From Adineta ricciae (taxonomy: Eukaryota; Rotifera; Eurotatoria; Adinetida; Adinetidae), in NCBI GenBank assembly GCA_905250025.1, contig CAJNOJ010000028.1, positions 248,001 through 312,000 on the forward strand: 64,000 nt of DNA, in the 5' to 3' direction. Shown here one piece after another: positions 49,037 to 59,772 of the stretch. Within the stretch, counting starts at the first letter, position 1, and each line of letters begins with the position of its first letter. The notes beneath the pieces were generated by a model. That model was given only the letters and a program-made list of their open reading frames with translations. It made no database searches and was not told the DNA's origin. The position numbers and the translations under genes are program-made.

Positions 49037-49486
49037 ATGTCAACTGATGAACAAATACCTGTTATTGCTGAAGTAGAAAATGCCAAGAAATCGGATGGTT
49101 CAAGCACAGCTAATGAGCATCATATAGACAAAGTCAATGATGACGAGCAAGTTCCACAAGTGGACGAAAAATCAACAACAAACAAGGAAGAAGACGAAGA
49201 AGATAAGAAATCGGAAGCGACAGCTAGTGAGAGCGAAGATAACAACATCAATGGAAAAGAAAATAACAATAATAATAATAAACGCGATATTGAACAAGTC
49301 GACCAAGTCGAAGATGAGAAGAAAAATGGTCAAGCCGAAGAAGATGAAGAAGCGGTTGTTTCAACTACAACATCTAATAAGAAAGTCAAAATTATTGATC
49401 CATTAACAACAGAAAATGGTGGTGACACGGATGAATCGTCATCGGCAAGTGCCAAAGTACCAAACGAAGAGCTTACCGTTGTTTAG
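49037..49486 (+). CDS. Acidic disordered nuclear protein, copy 2
   Basis: One exon, 149 residues. Acidic and polar throughout (NKEEDEEDKKSEAT, AEEDEEAVVSTTT) with an Asn run (NGKENNNNNNKRDIEQ). Basic patches NNKRDIE and SNKKVKIID match the layout of the minus-strand copy. No domain. AATAAA at 49677-49682 is a likely poly(A) signal. The adjacent gene is NASP, a histone chaperone, so a chromatin-related role is possible but is only suggested by composition and neighbours. Confidence 0.72.
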   Translation: MSTDEQIPVIAEVENAKKSDGSSTANEHHIDKVNDDEQVPQVDEKSTTNKEEDEEDKKSEATASESEDNNINGKENNNNNNKRDIEQVDQVEDEKKNGQAEEDEEAVVSTTTSNKKVKIIDPLTTENGGDTDESSSASAKVPNEELTVV

Positions 49487-49676
49487 TCTAATGTTATGTT
49501 TTGGAAATTTCATATCAATATGAATTAGTCCATTTCGATGTTTGTTTGTTTGCTTGTTTGTTTGTATGTATCGCGTATCTCAGCCTTTAGTACTTATACA
49601 AATGTGAATAACAAAGAAAAAAAACCGTCAATTGCTTTGATGTTGTAAACATTCAATATGGAATTCTTTTCGATGT

Positions 49677-49682
49677 AATAAA
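49677..49682 (+). terminator. Poly(A) signal of acidic protein copy 2
   Basis: AATAAA about 190 bp after the stop. Confidence 0.6.
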
Positions 49683-49734
49683 TATTGTTTTTGTTCTAGA
49701 TTAGCCTATTTTGTTTTTCTTTCTGTTAATCGGA

Positions 49735-50982
49735 ATGGCATGTGCATCTTCGAATCGCTTTGACATTCAGTGAGTTAAAAATATTCATGGATAGTTCTCT
49801 CGTTCTATGAATCGAGTACGATTGCAATCATTGAAGTCTTCTCATCTAGAGATGAAGAAGCTAACTCGGCATTTCTGGTTGGTAAACGTGACGTTCTCTT
49901 GAATAATTATCAGTCCGCATGTGATCATTTATCAAAAGCGTGTGAGCGAATGTAAGGAAATCTGATTTAACTTGTTCTAAAATGAGAAAAATAGAGGCTC
50001 TCATAACTATTTAGCGTTCAATTGCGTGGAAATGACACGACACCTGAACTCGCGGAACCATATTTTTACTACGGTCAAGCTCTGCTCTATCTGGGTCTCG
50101 GTGAGCAGCAAGTCTTCGGAAGTGATATTGTGAAAGGTGAGTGAATGCAACCAAGGAGAATTGATTTTAATTCGAATATGGCGATTCGTGTTTTGCCCGT
50201 TAGATGAAGATAATGATGAAAATGAAGGGGAAAGTGAAGAAGACGAAGATGTTGATAATGTTGATGGTGAAGAAAAACTTGGTGAAGGGGTGGAAAGAAA
50301 AGGAGATGGTGAAGGTGAAAAAGCAGATGATTTAATTCCTGATGATGAACAAGTGAATGATCTGGAACGTGCTTTTGAAATACTTGAATGTGCCCATATG
50401 ATCTACTCAAAAATGTTAGAAACAGAACCAAACGATGCTCACATTATAACGCGTTTAGGTGATTTGCACGTTATGCTCGCCGATATTTGTAATGAAAACG
50501 GTGATCACGAAAATGCACTCTCGAATGTTCTCAAAGCAATTGATTTACAAGAAACAATTAGCGAGCAACAACGCTATCGATTACTTGCTGAAAGTTATTA
50601 TAAACTAGGTTTAATCTATGAATTAATTAATAAGTTTTCCGAAGCTGTCGAGGCGTTCGATAAGGCAATTAGTACACTTCGTCAAGCTATTGAACAGGCA
50701 ACTGGAGAAGATAAAGAAAGTGAACGTGAAGAACTGAAATCTCTTTTACCAGCCATTGAACTTAAACGTAACGATGCTCAAGCATCCATGGCCGATAAAC
50801 ATCTGATATCCCAGGCACGAAGTATCGTTTCTGGTACGAATGGAAATAATCATACAACGGATAATAGTACGAAAGATGCACCGGTGAAGGACATAACATT
50901 AAGTATTCGACATAAACGGCCGGCGACTGAATCGGAAAAGACCGACGAAGAGAACAAAAAAACGAAAACGGAAGAAAAGTAG
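49735..50982 (+). CDS. NASP: NASP-like histone chaperone (SHNi-TPR)
   Basis: Binds linker and H3-H4 histones. Exons: 49735-49768 (MACASSNRFDIQ), then DEEANSAFLVGKRDVLLNNY, then VQLRGNDTTPELAEPYFYYGQALLYLG, then the long exon from 50204. All join in phase (2, 2, 1). It has the interrupted-TPR layout of the family: TPR1, TPR2, an acidic insert (DNDENEGESEEDEDVDN), then DLERAFEILECAHMIYSKM and two further TPRs (LGDLHVMLADICNENGDHENAL; YYKLGLIYELINKFSEAVEAF). The C-terminus is basic and ends in KRPATESEKTDEENKK, a nuclear signal. AATAAA at 51070-51075. Confidence 0.9.
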
Positions 50983-51069
50983 ATTGTTCTTTCCACTACG
51001 TTCTCAATGTGCTGTCTATATTGTAAAGACTAGTATTCAAGAAAACAAAGTTTATCTTCCTTCGATCTT

Positions 51070-51075
51070 AATAAA
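51070..51075 (+). terminator. Poly(A) signal of NASP
   Basis: AATAAA about 90 bp after the NASP stop. Confidence 0.6.
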
Positions 51076-51223
51076 CATAATGTTCATAGAACTTTCTAAA
51101 ATTTCTTCAAAATTAATCATCGAAGAGTAAAAGTTTCGAAATACACCACGAATTCATTTTTTCTGTCAACGATCATCGAACAACGAATCAGAGTATATGT
51201 GTTATTTTAGATTTGTAATATCC

Positions 51224-53425
51224 ATGGCGAAAAGTATGATAAATATCTTATGTCCTAGTGGACATCGACGAAAAGCACAGATGGCGCCGAATAGCAATTT
51301 ACTTCAAGTAAGAAGATTTGCTACAAAATTTAGAAAAGAAAGTTGTCTTGTGTGATTATTTCAGGTACTTGAAGATATGTGTAGCGAAGAAAATTTAGAT
51401 TCATCTGAATGGGAATTGATGTAAGGCCTATTGATTGTTCTAAAAAGAATCTAACACCGGATGTGCTATAGATATCAACGTCATAAGTGTGATTTGACAA
51501 TGCCATGGCGTTTACAAAGCATTCCAGCGAATGCCACGTTAGAAATGAGAAAACTCGAAGATCGTCGATCGACAGACGATGTCAATGTTCAGTTACAATT
51601 ACCCGATAATTCCAGATATTCTGGCTGGTTTGAACCTACTGTTACTCTGCAGGAGATGCTGGATTGGTATCGCATACAACCAGAAAGGTGAGCATTGGCG
51701 AAACAGTGATTTTCCATGTATAATTTCATTTATCCTGAAGTATGGTGGCAGCTATCGATATTTCGATGAGTGATATTTACAATTCGTGTCCAGTTTGTAC
51801 ATACATGAGTGAAGAGGTAAAGCTAACGACTAAATAACGTTTTTTGTTGGGTATTCTCATTTTCTTAATGTGTCTATAGGTCATCGGAGAGTATGCTTTG
51901 ACGAACACTACATTGCGTGATCTTGGATTGACTGGTGGAACAGCTGTTATTCGGTAACTGACGAATATATACAAGACACGTTCTGTTCATTATAAATGTC
52001 TCGTTTCTTTTCTTACAGATATAACTTGCGACCAGTCAGTGACAGTGACTTACAGAAAATCAATCGTCGAATTGACGATAAGATTGTTCGCCGACGTCAA
52101 CAGCAGTATGAACAAGAACAGAAAAGCAAGCAACAACAACAACAAACAAGCAAAACTGCGTCGGCTCGTCCATCCGCTTCGACTTCCTCAACGACATCTG
52201 CAAAAGCTCCACCATTACCACCATCAAGCAATGAAGAATATTCCATCTTTCGCGATCCACCTACTCGCGCGTCAGAATCTTCTACTACCACGCGGGTAAG
52301 TCTCAGAACTCAAGCATAATTTCTATTTTTTTTCTCTTCTACGCTAGCCACAACAGGGCCAATCGAGAACCTTAGCTGAAGAACTCGGCATTGACATATC
52401 ATTAGATCCCGAACCCAATAAAGTTCGAGAAAAATCTCAATCCGACTTTCGGGATTTCAAAGTAATTTGAATAAATTATCCGAAAGTAATTTCATCATTC
52501 CAGCTCAGTTTCCTGCGGCGACAAAAGGTAAAAACTTGAATCAAAATGAAGGCGATGACGAATATCGACACGCCCAGAATGTTCGAGTAAGTCTATCGGT
52601 ATGAACTTATCAAAATAAATTTTAAACTCTAATAGCCATGTGATCGGCGTCCAATAGCATATGATACCGCAAAAGCGCGATCAACGCGTGATAAGAAAGA
52701 TCCAAGAACTGGTGAAGCACTACCTGAAAGTTTCTACGATGTAACAGCTGAGGATCTACGATCAATGCTAAGTAGTCTACATCAACAAAGGTACATATTC
52801 TCTTTCTTACTTTCCAATTCAATTTCTTATTTTGCTTAGTACCGAAGACGCACCATTAGAAACTCGTGCTATGCGTGAACGAACACAATCAGACAAGTAC
52901 ATGGTCTATGATCAGATTGCTATCCGACTTGTAGTTAATCCACGCTGCATTCTTCAAGGATTATTTCGTCCCGAAGAGCCGCTTTCTCGTCTAATCGATT
53001 TCGCTCAAACCCATCTTATCTGTCCACAAATTGGCCAAGAAGGTTTTTATTTCTATACAACACCACCTCGTGTTGTACTATCTGACTTGCACAAACCGTT
53101 TTCAGCGTATGACTTAGCTCCTGCTGCTTTCGTACATCTTGGTCATCGAACAATTTCGCCACTTCCTGTTCAATTAGTATCAAACATGTCCATACGATCA
53201 ATCGACGAAGCAAATCAGCTCGCTGCTCAATATGTCTTCAGTCGTGCCAGACCGATGGATGAACGCGAACGTGAGCGTAGTACTTTATATACTGAGAGGC
53301 CTAGCACAGCAGACATCGCTACGAATGCTACTACCCGTCCGAAACCAAGAAATCCAACTGCTAGTAATATTGATGATAAACAACTTCGTGATAAATTACG
53401 TAAATTTTTTCCAGGAAAAAAATAA
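51224..53425 (+). CDS. ASPSCR1: TUG/ASPSCR1 (UBX-domain tether)
   Basis: In mammals TUG tethers GLUT4 vesicles and binds p97/VCP. Exon 1 (51224-51307) reads MAKSMINILCPSGHRRKAQ, exon 2 starts VLEDMCSEENLDSSEWEL, exon 3 YQRHKCDLTMPWRLQSIP; together these form the ubiquitin-like N-terminal domain of the family. A second ubiquitin-like part has EYALTNTTLRDLGLTGGTAVIR near 51890-51955. Then a Gln/Ser-rich linker with SKQQQQQ, and a UBX domain at the end (IRLVVNPRCILQGLFRPEEP, GFYFYTTPPRVVL, APAAFVHLG). Exon phases checked at the first three junctions agree. The stop is at 53423-53425. Confidence 0.9.
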
Positions 53426-54305
53426 GCATTTTTACTGAAGTTTTTCCTTATTGCTTTTGTAATGAAGTAATTTCTTTTTATAATTAAAAAATAATCGCGA
53501 TATGACTCTACAGAGAATTCTGTATACATAAAACACCTTCTAACTAATCTGATATTCTCATCGGTAAGTACTCGGGTGTATGAATAAATAGAGTGTTCTT
53601 TTCGATGGTATATTAAAAATAGAATACCGGCTTGTACTCTAGTTACTTTTGAGGAATGATGAAATATGAGATCAGCATCATAAGATAAGGGCTGAATAGA
53701 TTGCGGCAACAAAGAAATAATACTATCAATATATCGAATACGATAACGTTAATTGGTTTTCAAATGTATTTTACTACTCAAGGCCGAACAGAGGGTACTC
53801 ATTGAGAACATTTTTATTGTTGTCTACTTTAACGGATACATAAACAGAAGAAGATCTTCAGCGTAACAATCAAGGACAATTTTGTCTGGCTCATTAAGAT
53901 CCTTGAAGACTGATACATGCCACACTTAGTTTATTATTCTTCCCCGAAGTAGTGAAATGTCCTTGATAGTAGTTGTCATTTTCACTGAAAGGCATAAAAC
54001 GATTGTCTGGTACATGTTTATACATGTCAAAAGTTCGGGAAATGTCAGTTGTGTTCCAAAGCACTTGCCATTTATCTCCGCTATAGATTTAATTACTGAT
54101 GCAATCTAATGTGGGTGTGTACTATGCTGAATGGGTTTGTACAATCGTGTTTTAGAAAAGGAAAGTCATTGCAATTCATAATTATGATAAATTTTTATTC
54201 TAAATTTTATTTAACAAACATATAACACAAAAGCGTAAACGAGCAGGAAAAAATAGATTGAAAAAAAACGAGATAATTATGTACAAATGTTCGCATCTAC
54301 TGGAA
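53426..54305. other. Intergenic
   Basis: 3' flanks of ASPSCR1 (+) and the antistasin-like gene (-). A long minus-strand frame at 53227-53712 overlaps the ASPSCR1 end and shows no family, so it is taken as a shadow. Confidence 0.5.
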
Positions 54306-54569
54306 TCAATAGACGATATGCGATTTTATAAATGGCCATCGTGCAATGCCATTTTTATTTCGTCCAGTGCAAAGATTGGATGGTCGACAATGACAACTTG
54401 GACATGGTCTGTCTTCAAAAATATATCCGCAAGGACAGTAGTTGTGGCATGGTGGGCACCGTCCAAAACCTTGTCGTGGAATTATATATGCCTCGGTGCT
54501 ACTTGGCATCAGCCAGAGACAAAGACAGATTGTTAAAGTAATAATTGTAAATAGAACAGAGAAACGCAT
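54306..54569 (-). CDS. Secreted antistasin-like protein
   Basis: One exon, 87 residues. MRFSVLFTIITLTICLCLWL is a signal peptide, with likely cleavage after SSTEA. The mature part has one compact Cys-rich block, RCPPCHNYCPCGYIFED then PCPSCHCR and LC. The C-x-C-G-[YF]-x3-D-x2-C-x2-C-x-C pattern is that of an antistasin domain. Antistasins are serine protease inhibitors in leeches and other invertebrates. A single domain is shorter than most members. Target unknown. Confidence 0.72.
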   Translation of the reverse strand: MRFSVLFTIITLTICLCLWLMPSSTEAYIIPRQGFGRCPPCHNYCPCGYIFEDRPCPSCHCRPSNLCTGRNKNGIARWPFIKSHIVY

Positions 54570-55616
54570 TGTGCATTCACAATAGTAATGTGTTGGATTA
54601 TGTGTAACGTGTTTCGGTATGTATCGGTATGTTACTGCCGTATATATACGTGTGTGTGGAGAGTAGTCTCATCTCTCGAAATAGATCTATAACTTACTTT
54701 TCTCTCTCTCTCTTTCTGTCTCTTTATTGTAGATTTGTACACAAAGTACATTTCTACTTTTCTTTAGTCACCAATCAAATTACTGTGATATGAGATAACT
54801 TATTTTGCGCAATACAGATTAAGATTAAGCTTGGCATATCTGTTTTCTTCTACTTCCAATTAGATATTCAAGTGCATAAAGAAGATGTCAGTAAAACTGC
54901 TATCTTTAATGAATATGCTTGGAACTCAGAAACAGGAATGTCTAAAAAATAAAATAAATATTTTGTCAAAAGCAAATCTTCTCATTCATTCGTTCAGCAA
55001 AGGAGAAGTTTGTTTATGAACACGACATATCTCATTGATTGGTGCATTGTTCATATACAGTGACTTCTATGTGAACATTTCGTTCGTTGTTCGTGTTCAA
55101 ATCAAGAGTGAAGAGAGATATTCCTTGTCCTTCCATCTTTACTTGTAACATCCAATCAAATAACTGCCCACAAACATTTGATTCATTCAGAACTGTAAAT
55201 GAAAACTTTCCTACATTTGGTACGCAATTACTGGGTTACACCCATTTCTGAATACAATTTTTATGTTCGTAGAGTACATTAACTTTTGCACTCGATAAAT
55301 GATTCACTAGCAATTCTTCTACCAAATATTCTGCTTTTTCTTATCTGACAGACCAAGACCTTGAATGACGTCTTGTTATTTAGGACGAAAATAAACTAAT
55401 AAAACCAAATAGCAGATTCTGAATAATGAAGTGTTGAAAGATTGACTCAAAGTACATTTTATCTAAATGACGGTTCACTAACTTTTCGATTTTGATCTCT
55501 TTCAGATAATTTCATCTCTTAACTATTTACTCGAGCATGTGTAAGTAATACCTGTGTACACATAAAACCATTGGTTCTTCTCGTAGGAATGATTTGGACC
55601 TCTTTAGTATATATCA
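54570..55616. other. Intergenic
   Basis: Divergent upstream region between the antistasin-like gene (-) and POLL (+). It holds the TATA box above and a CT microsatellite near 54699-54725. No gene seen in 54800-55600. Confidence 0.5.
54641..54648 (-). promoter_or_regulatory. TATA box of the antistasin-like gene
   Basis: TATATATA 72 bp upstream of the ATG at 54569, in GC-richer flanking sequence. Confidence 0.5.
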
Positions 55617-57717
55617 ATGTATTTAGAAATGATCGATGCCGAATGTCGAGTATATCTCTTGCCAAATGCAATTGGCAAAGGACGTTTAGCGATCTTTCGT
55701 GATGCATGTTCCAAATTTTCGCTTCAATGTACAGAATCTTTCCATATTGATAATATTGATTATGTGATTGCCGAAGATACTCTTGATACACAGATTATTC
55801 TTGAAAAAATTCTCCATCTTGACTCGTCCAATTTACATGTTCCTCCAATAGTTAGTACACGATGGCTTAGTGAATCCCTACGTGCTCAATATCTCTTACC
55901 ACGTGAACCGTACACTCGATCTCTACGAGCTGAGAGTTCAATCGCACCGCAATTAGATCATCATTTAAACGATGAAAAGTTACCTCGAACAAGACATACT
56001 AATGAACAGTCTATTATTCCAAGAATACGATCCGATTCAGACAGTGATTATGATGAGGGTAAAGACGCGAACAAAGCCGATGAAGATTTAGTTGTAAGTA
56101 CTATTTATGCACGCATTTACACTATTGTTTGTTGTTTTTGTTTAGAAATTAGCTTCAAAAGACATCACATTTACGGTAAGATTCAACAAATCTTCATCGT
56201 TTCGTATGAGTATTTGTTTATCTGAATATTTAGAAGAATAATTGGATGTGTTGCGAATCATCTGCACTGCCTGTTGAATCAGATGTTAATCCAAATCAAG
56301 CTGTCATTGATAAACTTCAAGTAAGAGTTAACATCGAAGTTTTCACCCTCATCCTGTTCGTCATAGGAAATGGCAAATTTATATCGAAATTCAAATGATA
56401 AATGGCGTGCATTTGGTTATCAAAAAGCGATAAGTACATTGAAAAAATGTCATAGACCAGTGACAACCTATGAGGTACACATTTACCTTTCACATAAGTG
56501 ATAGTTTCACGAACAAAGAACGCTTTTCTCTTCATAGGAGATTCGACGATTACCAGGAATTGGCTCACGTTTAGCTGAAAAGATTGTGGAAATCATGGAG
56601 ACTGGTAGTATGACAAAATTGGAAGAATATCAAACTGATGCTGACATTGCTGTCATGGATCTCTTTGGTCAAATCTGGGGGATTGGGCCAGCTCAAGCGA
56701 AGCGATGGGTGGATGTAGTAAGTTTGTTTGACTTTTCACGTATATTTAGAATTCATTATTTGTCAAGGGTTATCGAACATTGGATGATCTTCGAACAAAA
56801 GCGAAATTGACTCACAATCAAATGATTGGATTGAAATATTATTCGGAATTTCTCGAACGAATTCCCCGGGATGAAGTAACACAAATCGAGCATGTCGTAT
56901 GTATTGAAAGGAACAAAATAAAACACAATAAATGAACTTTTCGTTCGAATCGACTTTTAGGTTAGAGAAGCTGCCGAAACTATTCGTCCTGGTCTTCTCA
57001 TCATCACTTGCGGATCCTATCGCCGTGGCAAAGCAACGTGTGGTGATTGTGATATATTGATAACCCATCGAGATGGTGTCTCACACGAACATCTACTTTA
57101 TCCATTAGTTGATAAATTAAAAGCTAGTAGTAAGCAATGAAGCATTGAAAAAGAAATAATCTCTAAAGAAAATTTTGCTGAATAGATTTTCTTATTGATG
57201 ATCTTGTCTATACAGATAAACATGAAGATGAACCTGGGTATGTCGAATGTTATCTTTGGAAATTAATTGCAAAATGAATATTTTTATTTAGAGCGCATTT
57301 TCGATATTTTGGTGTATGTCGATTGCCTGGAGATAATCATTTAGTAAGACTTGTCTGGAATGAAAAGTTAAGAAAATAGCGAGAGAGAATTTTTAGCCAC
57401 GTCGAATCGATATTATCGTTGTACCATACGCTGAACATGCTTGTGCTCTTCTTTATTTCACTGGTTCGATGTTGTTCAATCGTTCGATGCGTCAATTAGC
57501 TGATGAGAATCAGATGTATCTCTCTCAACATCGTCTACATGTTGGAGTTATTCGAATGGTATAACTTCAAAGTTCGACATTGATACATTAATGATCTGTT
57601 TTCTTCTAGGGGAAAAACAAAGTGAACGGAGGTCGACTCGTGCCAACACCAACTGAAGAATCCATTTTTCAATATCTAAAATTACCCTATCGACCGCCAT
57701 CCGAACGAGATTATTGA
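55617..57717 (+). CDS. POLL: DNA polymerase lambda (family X)
   Basis: Gap-filling polymerase in base excision repair and non-homologous end joining. Exon 1 has a BRCT domain ([20 protein letters not shown] to [10 protein letters not shown]) followed by a Ser/acidic linker ([13 protein letters not shown]). Two small exons ([10 protein letters not shown] and [10 protein letters not shown]) lead to the 8-kDa domain: [39 protein letters not shown]. The catalytic part has [20 protein letters not shown] (two Asp), [20 protein letters not shown] (third Asp), FNRSMRQLA, and ends [11 protein letters not shown]. The order and the motifs match POLL rather than POLB, POLM or TdT. The ATG at 55617 may not be the first: an acceptor (gtatttag) lies just before a second ATG at 55629. 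Confidence 0.94.
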
Positions 57718-57966
57718 ATACTTTGATCTTTGTCGTTTTCTTTTCAAGTATATTTTGTGAATACATCAGATAGGATAAAGATTAACTCTCCTTGGGAATT
57801 AGAATATGAATAAACAGCTGCTATTATCAGATTCCTTGTTACACAGTGAGTGATCGTCGGTCGCCCACAGTGAAAATCGATATGTGATGAGATTATCGAT
57901 GCTTGAATCAATATTTTACTGGAAAAATTATCAGTGATGCACAGCACACATTCTATTATCATCGAT

Positions 57967-59772
57967 TTATGAGTTAACTGGTTTGAGTATGTCAGGTAAA
58001 CCACCGATTGAATCCAACGGCAATGTACTTGCTACAGGTGAATCAAGAACGCCCAATTCTTGTTGTGTAAACCATTTCGGTAAGATCATGACTCGAAATG
58101 GAATTAATAGTAGAACTAATACAGGAAATCCAATTGCTGCAATAGTTTGTGAAATGATAAACAGCAAAGCGAAACCGACCAACATGGTTGTAGTATAGAG
58201 AAAAATCTTTTTACGAGAAAGTTGAATTAATGGATCGTCTATTTCAATATGGTTTGGATCTCGAATAAGATGTAATATCTGATGTGTAATGGCGCTGACC
58301 TCAACTGAACCCCAACCGATGCCGATAAAAACGCCAGCTAGAACAGCACGAGATATCATTGAGTAACAAGTTAGAAACGGCCCAATCATCGTGAGAAGAC
58401 AAAGCAGACTTTGACATGTGTTTGTTATACGTTGTTCTTTAATTTTGACTAAGACATACTGTTGTACAGTTCGACGAGATTTATGAATATTGACAATCGC
58501 TGTCGGCACTTGATTTTCAACGGGCCCATCCACTTTCCAGCGACCAAGTGCATCCGTATGCATAGCACATTGTGGCACCAACGCATTGGGGTATGGTAAA
58601 CCGAAGAAACCAGCGATAATTGTTGTCCATCCCAAGAGGAAGAAATCCCAATGAAATCCAGCTGGTTTTCTTAGCGGGTAATGTTTCGCCTGTGCTGTTA
58701 AACTCGAAACATTATGATCGAAATAAAATAGAGCAGTAACAAGCAAAGCAAATGGTATAGCGATGAAAACATAACCAACATCTATTTCTCCTGGATTAAC
58801 GAACCATGAACGGGTGGTCTTTGTTGGTTGATATGCAGGTGTAACTGCTAATCGTTCAATATTTGTCGAACGTAAATGACCAGGAATAAATGCAAAACCC
58901 GACCAAAACACCACGCACAGTATCATTGCATAATCAACGAAAAAATCACGAACTTCACGATTAAAATAACCTGATTGACCGATATGTGTTAATATCCAAT
59001 AGGAGAAGAAGAAACCGAAAGCAACTAGTATTGACATAAATCCTTTTGTTGGTGATTCATCGAAATCATCGATGATAAATTCAATTCCTTTTTGTATATA
59101 AACAATGCCGACATAGAATCCAAATATTTCAGCTGTAAAATTCGTCATATAACGGACGTAGGTGACCAAATTGAAGATTGCTATCAACCAATGGAAAATA
59201 GCTGCCCATATAGCAACCCAACACATGAATGGCAAATAAGGTACATGAGTATTTCGACTGATTATATCATAAGTTGTATAGTTAAACAAGCTGATCAAAC
59301 CAGTAAATCCAACGATTGATATCGGTTGCACAGCTAAGAGACCAAAAACTATACCTAAAATAGAAGATGTTGTACTAATGATGTAACTACAATCTATACC
59401 AAACAGACCTCCCAGAGCGGATGCTAATAATGCTTCATTAACACCATAGTACTGATCACTACGTAGATATAGATCAAGAGCATAAGCGAGAGCTGGAATT
59501 GTGTTGAGAAAGAAAATACGAATCGTTGCCGCGAATATTCGATACGATAACGCTAGTTTCCAATCGGACGTATAGTAAGGTAAACGTATTTTAACGTCAC
59601 GAATCATTCCAGCAAAAGGATAGCATATCGAGGTATAATGTGACGAGTAGCCAGTTTTCGGGATAACTTGATTTTCATCTTCTATTGTTTGATTTTCTAT
59701 GGAAATATCAACAATATCATCGCTTGATGATATCACTGAGAGATGTGTACTTTTGTCGTTCATATCGTTCAT
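57967..59772 (-). CDS. Bor1-like borate/anion transporter (SLC4-type fold)
   Basis: Multipass membrane transporter with 11 or more hydrophobic segments. Begins MNDMNDKSTHL, with a roughly 50-residue polar N-terminus, then YPFAGMIRDVKIRLPYYTSDW, which is how fungal Bor1 proteins start. Other family marks are FFLNTIPALAYALDL, YGVNEALLASALGG, LFNYTTYDI, IFGFYVGIVYIQKGIEF, AIPFALLVTALFYFDHNVSS, KPAGFHWDFFLLG, ITHQILHLIRD, FIISQTIAAIGFPVLVLLLIP. There is no large cytoplasmic domain as in animal SLC4 proteins. One 45-nt intron (gtatag...ttttag, near 59341-59385) has no stop and is a multiple of three; removing it gives LGGLFGIVFGLLAVQP, the family form. The closer match to fungal than animal sequences is my recollection and suggests horizontal transfer. 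Confidence 0.85.
   Translation of the reverse strand: MNDMNDKSTHLSVISSSDDIVDISIENQTIEDENQVIPKTGYSSHYTSICYPFAGMIRDVKIRLPYYTSDWKLALSYRIFAATIRIFFLNTIPALAYALDLYLRSDQYYGVNEALLASALGGLFGIDCSYIISTTSSILGIVFGLLAVQPISIVGFTGLISLFNYTTYDIISRNTHVPYLPFMCWVAIWAAIFHWLIAIFNLVTYVRYMTNFTAEIFGFYVGIVYIQKGIEFIIDDFDESPTKGFMSILVAFGFFFSYWILTHIGQSGYFNREVRDFFVDYAMILCVVFWSGFAFIPGHLRSTNIERLAVTPAYQPTKTTRSWFVNPGEIDVGYVFIAIPFALLVTALFYFDHNVSSLTAQAKHYPLRKPAGFHWDFFLLGWTTIIAGFFGLPYPNALVPQCAMHTDALGRWKVDGPVENQVPTAIVNIHKSRRTVQQYVLVKIKEQRITNTCQSLLCLLTMIGPFLTCYSMISRAVLAGVFIGIGWGSVEVSAITHQILHLIRDPNHIEIDDPLIQLSRKKIFLYTTTMLVGFALLFIISQTIAAIGFPVLVLLLIPFRVMILPKWFTQQELGVLDSPVASTLPLDSIGGLPDILKPVNS

Noticed and set aside
49137-49406. Lys-rich frame within the acidic protein gene
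   Set aside because: A +1 shadow of the acidic reading; the Glu/Lys codons read as Lys/Arg in the other frame.
53227-53712. 161-codon minus frame
   Set aside because: Overlaps the real ASPSCR1 end on the other strand and has no family signal.
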